A DNA stretch of 15,858 bases, taken from an uncultured Eubacteriales bacterium. GTDB lineage: Bacteria > Bacillota > Clostridia > Oscillospirales > Acutalibacteraceae. The notes below the pieces were generated by a model, which did not search any database, was not told the origin of the DNA, and saw nothing but the letters and a program-made list of their open reading frames with translations. The translations under genes were made by a program, and so were the position numbers. The stretch spans positions 1-15,858 of the forward strand of contig ONWP01000393.1 of NCBI GenBank assembly GCA_900321595.1, read 5' to 3'. Below are positions 13,504 through 15,858 of the stretch, in pieces (the first letter of the stretch is position 1; every line of letters begins with the position of its first letter).

Positions 13504-14895
13504 TTGAAGAGATTTGCTAGGTTCGTCAGCTGTATGCTGACGCTCGTGCTCTGCCTGGGCGTCGCGGCGCCTGCCGTGCTCGCGGCCGCGCCCACCGACT
13601 ACACCATCATAGACCCCTACGCGGCGGTGGACTGGGACACCTACACCCAGTACAAGGCGAATCTGCACACGCACTCGACCTTTTCCGACGGGGAGTTCAC
13701 TCTGCCGGATATGGTGGAAAAGTATTACGATCTGGGCTTTGATATCCTCGCCATGACCGATCACGGCGTGATCAATTACGGCTGGAACAAGCATCACAAC
13801 ACGTTCCCGCCGTTCAGCTGGGCCAATCACGTGGAAGGGCACACAATGAGCTATAAGTACCACGTCGAGGCCGACATGACCGACGAGGACTACGAACGCA
13901 TCACCACCGGCGCGGACCGGGGCGGCCGCGGCATGACGGACGTGGTCGGCGGCATCGAAATGAATATGGCCACGATCTCAAAACCGCACGTCAACGGCCT
14001 GTACCTCGAGGAGGGCAGCTACGGCGAGGGCGTCTGGGGCATCGAGAACGACTACGCGGGCGCTGTTGAGGGCGTGCAGAACGACGGCAAGGAGGGCTAC
14101 ACCTTCCTGAATCACGTCGGCGACTGGCTGGATTCCCATGTGCATCCCGAACGCGCGCACGATCCGAAAAACATCGCGTATTTCGCGAACATCTTCGTGA
14201 ACAACGACACCTGCCTGGGCATGGAGATCGTCAACGGCCGCGACCATCTGACGCATCAGGACCGTGCGCTGTGGGATGAGCTGCTGCAGGTCGTCATTCC
14301 CCACGGCAGGACGATCATCGGCTTCTCCAACGACGACAGCGAGACGATCGCGGAGATGGGCCACGCCTACGAGATGATCCCGCTGGCGGAAAACACGCCC
14401 GAAAACGTGAAGGAGGCCATCACCACCGGCGCGTTCTTCTGCTGCGCGAGCCATGACAACTCCGATCAGGCGCACCCTGTCAACGGCCCGATCCTGGCGG
14501 ACGAGATGGTGCCGCACGTGAAGATGGCGACCGTCGATCAGTCGGCGAATACGATCACCGTCGTCGTGGACGACGCAAGACCCTGCGATTACGTGTCCTT
14601 CATCGCGAACGGCAAGGTCATCAAGACCGATACCGAGCTGGTGAACAACACCGCAACGATCGACCTCAACGACTACGAGGACGCGCTGGGCTGCTATATC
14701 CGGTTCCAGATCGGCTCCGAGAACGGCGTGACCTATTCGCAGCCCTACATCCTGGAGTACGAGGGCCGCGTGGACAGCGAGATCCCGCAGGAGGCGCTTG
14801 ACAAGTACCGCACGCCGCTGGGCAAGCTGCTGGTCAAGTTCATTCAGACGCGGCTCTTCGCGCTGCTTTATCTCATCTGGAACAAGCTGCACTGA
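13504..14895 (+). CDS. Secreted PHP-domain metallohydrolase
   Basis: A 463-residue exported protein of the PHP phosphoesterase superfamily (some relatives are named CehA/McbA-type hydrolases). It starts at TTG 13504, with AAAGGAG 9 bp upstream. The signal peptide is MKRFARF plus a hydrophobic core, with cleavage near VLA|AAP (about residue 27). PHP motifs seen are NLHTHSTFSDG (His55, His57), MTDHG (Asp86, His87), GGIEMNM (Glu152) and FLNHVGD (His204). The motif expected to read SDxH near the end appears as FSNDDSE (274-280), with no histidine at that site. The region after 310 looks like a beta-rich accessory domain. The C-terminus has a hydrophobic stretch (FIQTRLFALLYLIW) that could hold it at the membrane. 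Substrate unknown; phosphate or carboxylic esters are possible. It probably shares a transcript with the EamA gene. Confidence 0.83.
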   Translation: MKRFARFVSCMLTLVLCLGVAAPAVLAAAPTDYTIIDPYAAVDWDTYTQYKANLHTHSTFSDGEFTLPDMVEKYYDLGFDILAMTDHGVINYGWNKHHNTFPPFSWANHVEGHTMSYKYHVEADMTDEDYERITTGADRGGRGMTDVVGGIEMNMATISKPHVNGLYLEEGSYGEGVWGIENDYAGAVEGVQNDGKEGYTFLNHVGDWLDSHVHPERAHDPKNIAYFANIFVNNDTCLGMEIVNGRDHLTHQDRALWDELLQVVIPHGRTIIGFSNDDSETIAEMGHAYEMIPLAENTPENVKEAITTGAFFCCASHDNSDQAHPVNGPILADEMVPHVKMATVDQSANTITVVVDDARPCDYVSFIANGKVIKTDTELVNNTATIDLNDYEDALGCYIRFQIGSENGVTYSQPYILEYEGRVDSEIPQEALDKYRTPLGKLLVKFIQTRLFALLYLIWNKLH

Positions 14896-14908
14896 GTAAC
14901 AGACGATC

Positions 14909-14946
14909 AAAAAACCGCCCTGTCCTTTTTCGGACGGGGCGGTTTT
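14909..14946. terminator. Bidirectional rho-independent terminator
   Basis: AAAACCGCCC-T-GTCC (14911-14925), loop TTTTTC, GGAC-G-GGGCGGTTTT (14932-14946) form a 15-bp stem including one T-G pair. It has A-runs on one side and T-runs on the other, so it can stop transcription both ways. It serves the PHP gene from the left and the PAP2 gene from the right. Confidence 0.93.
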
Positions 14947-14955
14947 CCGCGTCTG

Positions 14956-15858
14956 TCAGCCTCGGAGCGCTTTGATGTTTTCTCCCTTGCAGGCGACCTC
15001 GCGCGCGATCATGCAGCAGGAGAAGCCGATGGTGCCGCCGACGAGCACGTCGCTGAAGAAGTGCGCGCCCACCATGATGCGGCTGACGGCCACAAGGCCG
15101 GTGAAGAGGACCGCGAAGCACCAGAGCGCAGCGCGTTTCCACTTCGCCTTCACGTCCAGCGCCTGCGCGTAGACGGCCAGATAGAAGGTGGCGGCCGCCC
15201 CGCGGGTGTGGCCGCTGGGGAAGGATTTGAACGCGTCGGAGGTGCCGAAGGTCGCGCGCATCCACTCCTTGTCCGGCTGTCCGTTCGGGATATACCAGCG
15301 CGTGAAGCCGGAGAAGTCGCCGATGGTGTTCATGGCGCGGTAGCGCATCCGGCCGAAGGGCGTCTTGAGCGCCTGTACGATCAGCGTGGCCGCGAGCGTG
15401 CCGAACAGCACGCAGAAGGCGAGGCGCGGCAGCTTTTTCAGACTCTTGTCGGAGATCGACCCGGCCGCCAGCGTCTCACAGAGCGTGAACAGCAGCGTCA
15501 CGAAGACGATCACGCCCCACAGAAACGGTTTCATGGATACGCTGTAATGGCGCAGGATGTAGCCGGACAGCTCCTTGAACCAGGCGCCTGTCAGCACGGC
15601 CGCGCCGGCGAGCATCACGCAGGCGAACGGGAACGCGTACTTTTTTTCGCGCAGGAGCCGGATCGCGTACAGTGCCAGCACCTCGCAGGAAAACGCGCTG
15701 ACGAGGTATTCCGGACACGTGCCGATGCATTCGAAGATCACGCCGAACAGGCCGGTCGCGTAATACTGTCCCGGCGGCAGCGTGCCCTTCGTCAGGAGCT
15801 GACTGACTTGCAGGTCGGTGAACGTGGCGGTGATGAGCAGCGCGGCGAACACCGCGAA
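14956..15858 (-). CDS. PAP2-family membrane phosphatase (5' end outside window)
   Basis: A multi-pass membrane protein of the type 2 phosphatidic-acid phosphatase superfamily. These enzymes remove phosphate from lipid phosphates such as undecaprenyl pyrophosphate or phosphatidate on the outer face of the membrane. Three catalytic motifs are visible: KTPFGRMR (the KX6R motif, with Tyr where Pro usually follows), FPSGHT, and SRIMVGAHFFSDV (SRx5HxxxD). Five to six hydrophobic segments are seen. The reading frame is still open at the window edge (position 15858) and the first visible residues lie inside a helix. The true start is therefore probably beyond the window; the GTG at 15852 is only a possible internal start. 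About 300 residues are present. It converges on the PHP gene across a shared terminator. Confidence 0.88.
   Translation of the reverse strand, partial: FAVFAALLITATFTDLQVSQLLTKGTLPPGQYYATGLFGVIFECIGTCPEYLVSAFSCEVLALYAIRLLREKKYAFPFACVMLAGAAVLTGAWFKELSGYILRHYSVSMKPFLWGVIVFVTLLFTLCETLAAGSISDKSLKKLPRLAFCVLFGTLAATLIVQALKTPFGRMRYRAMNTIGDFSGFTRWYIPNGQPDKEWMRATFGTSDAFKSFPSGHTRGAAATFYLAVYAQALDVKAKWKRAALWCFAVLFTGLVAVSRIMVGAHFFSDVLVGGTIGFSCCMIAREVACKGENIKALRG

Noticed and set aside
13978..14910. Minus-strand open frame of 310 codons opposite the PHP gene
   Set aside because: The PHP protein has a signal peptide and metal motifs; the antisense product is His/Val/Arg/Asp-rich and begins inside the bidirectional terminator.
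1..15858. CRISPR array, phage, transposon, tRNA or rRNA
   Set aside because: I looked for regular spaced repeats, integrase or transposase motifs and cloverleaf-like sequences and saw none. The only tandem repeats are coding (LRR and linker).

Overview
This is a GC-rich stretch of bacterial chromosome whose gene families and signals fit a Clostridia-type Firmicute. An Oscillospiraceae/Ruminococcaceae-like gut lineage is my inference, not proven. The reasons are strong AAGGAG-type ribosome binding sites, GTG and TTG starts, extended -10 promoters, a BspA-type leucine-rich-repeat protein ending in a dockerin-like domain, a long Firmicutes-type phosphoglucomutase, and an oppBCDF-oppA peptide transporter. 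Coding density is high. All genes run on the + strand except the last one, which converges on the rest.

Layout. (1) 1-1681: promoter and a secreted LRR_5/BspA-like surface protein with a Thr/Pro linker and a C-terminal dockerin-like module. (2) 1693-6308: a probable housekeeping operon with a YifB/ComM-type AAA ATPase, an alpha-D-phosphohexomutase, an unlisted 33-residue membrane miniprotein, and a U32-family peptidase-like protein (tRNA/rRNA hydroxylation family) coupled to the miniprotein by an ATGA overlap. It ends at a strong terminator (6328-6359). (3) 6360-6635: an AT-rich control region with several symmetric elements, including one that closely matches the ArgR/AhrC arginine box, and an extended -10 promoter. 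(4) 6636-12445: a complete oligopeptide ABC importer in the order oppB-oppC-oppD-oppF-oppA, with hairpins between oppF and oppA and a terminator after oppA. (5) 12478-14946: an EamA/DMT-type permease followed, 32 bp later, by a secreted PHP-domain metallohydrolase, closed by a bidirectional terminator. (6) 14956-15858, minus strand: a PAP2-type membrane phosphatase whose 5' end lies outside the window.

How it fits together. The window is mostly ordinary core-genome material with a surface/secretion flavour: an adhesin-like LRR protein, peptide uptake, a secreted PHP enzyme and a membrane lipid-phosphate phosphatase. I see no phage, transposon, CRISPR array, tRNA or rRNA. I do not see a clearly new multi-gene system. 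The points most worth a second look are the coupled miniprotein before the U32 gene, the arginine-box-like operator before the peptide importer, the altered metal-binding motif of the secreted PHP protein, and the dockerin-bearing LRR protein.
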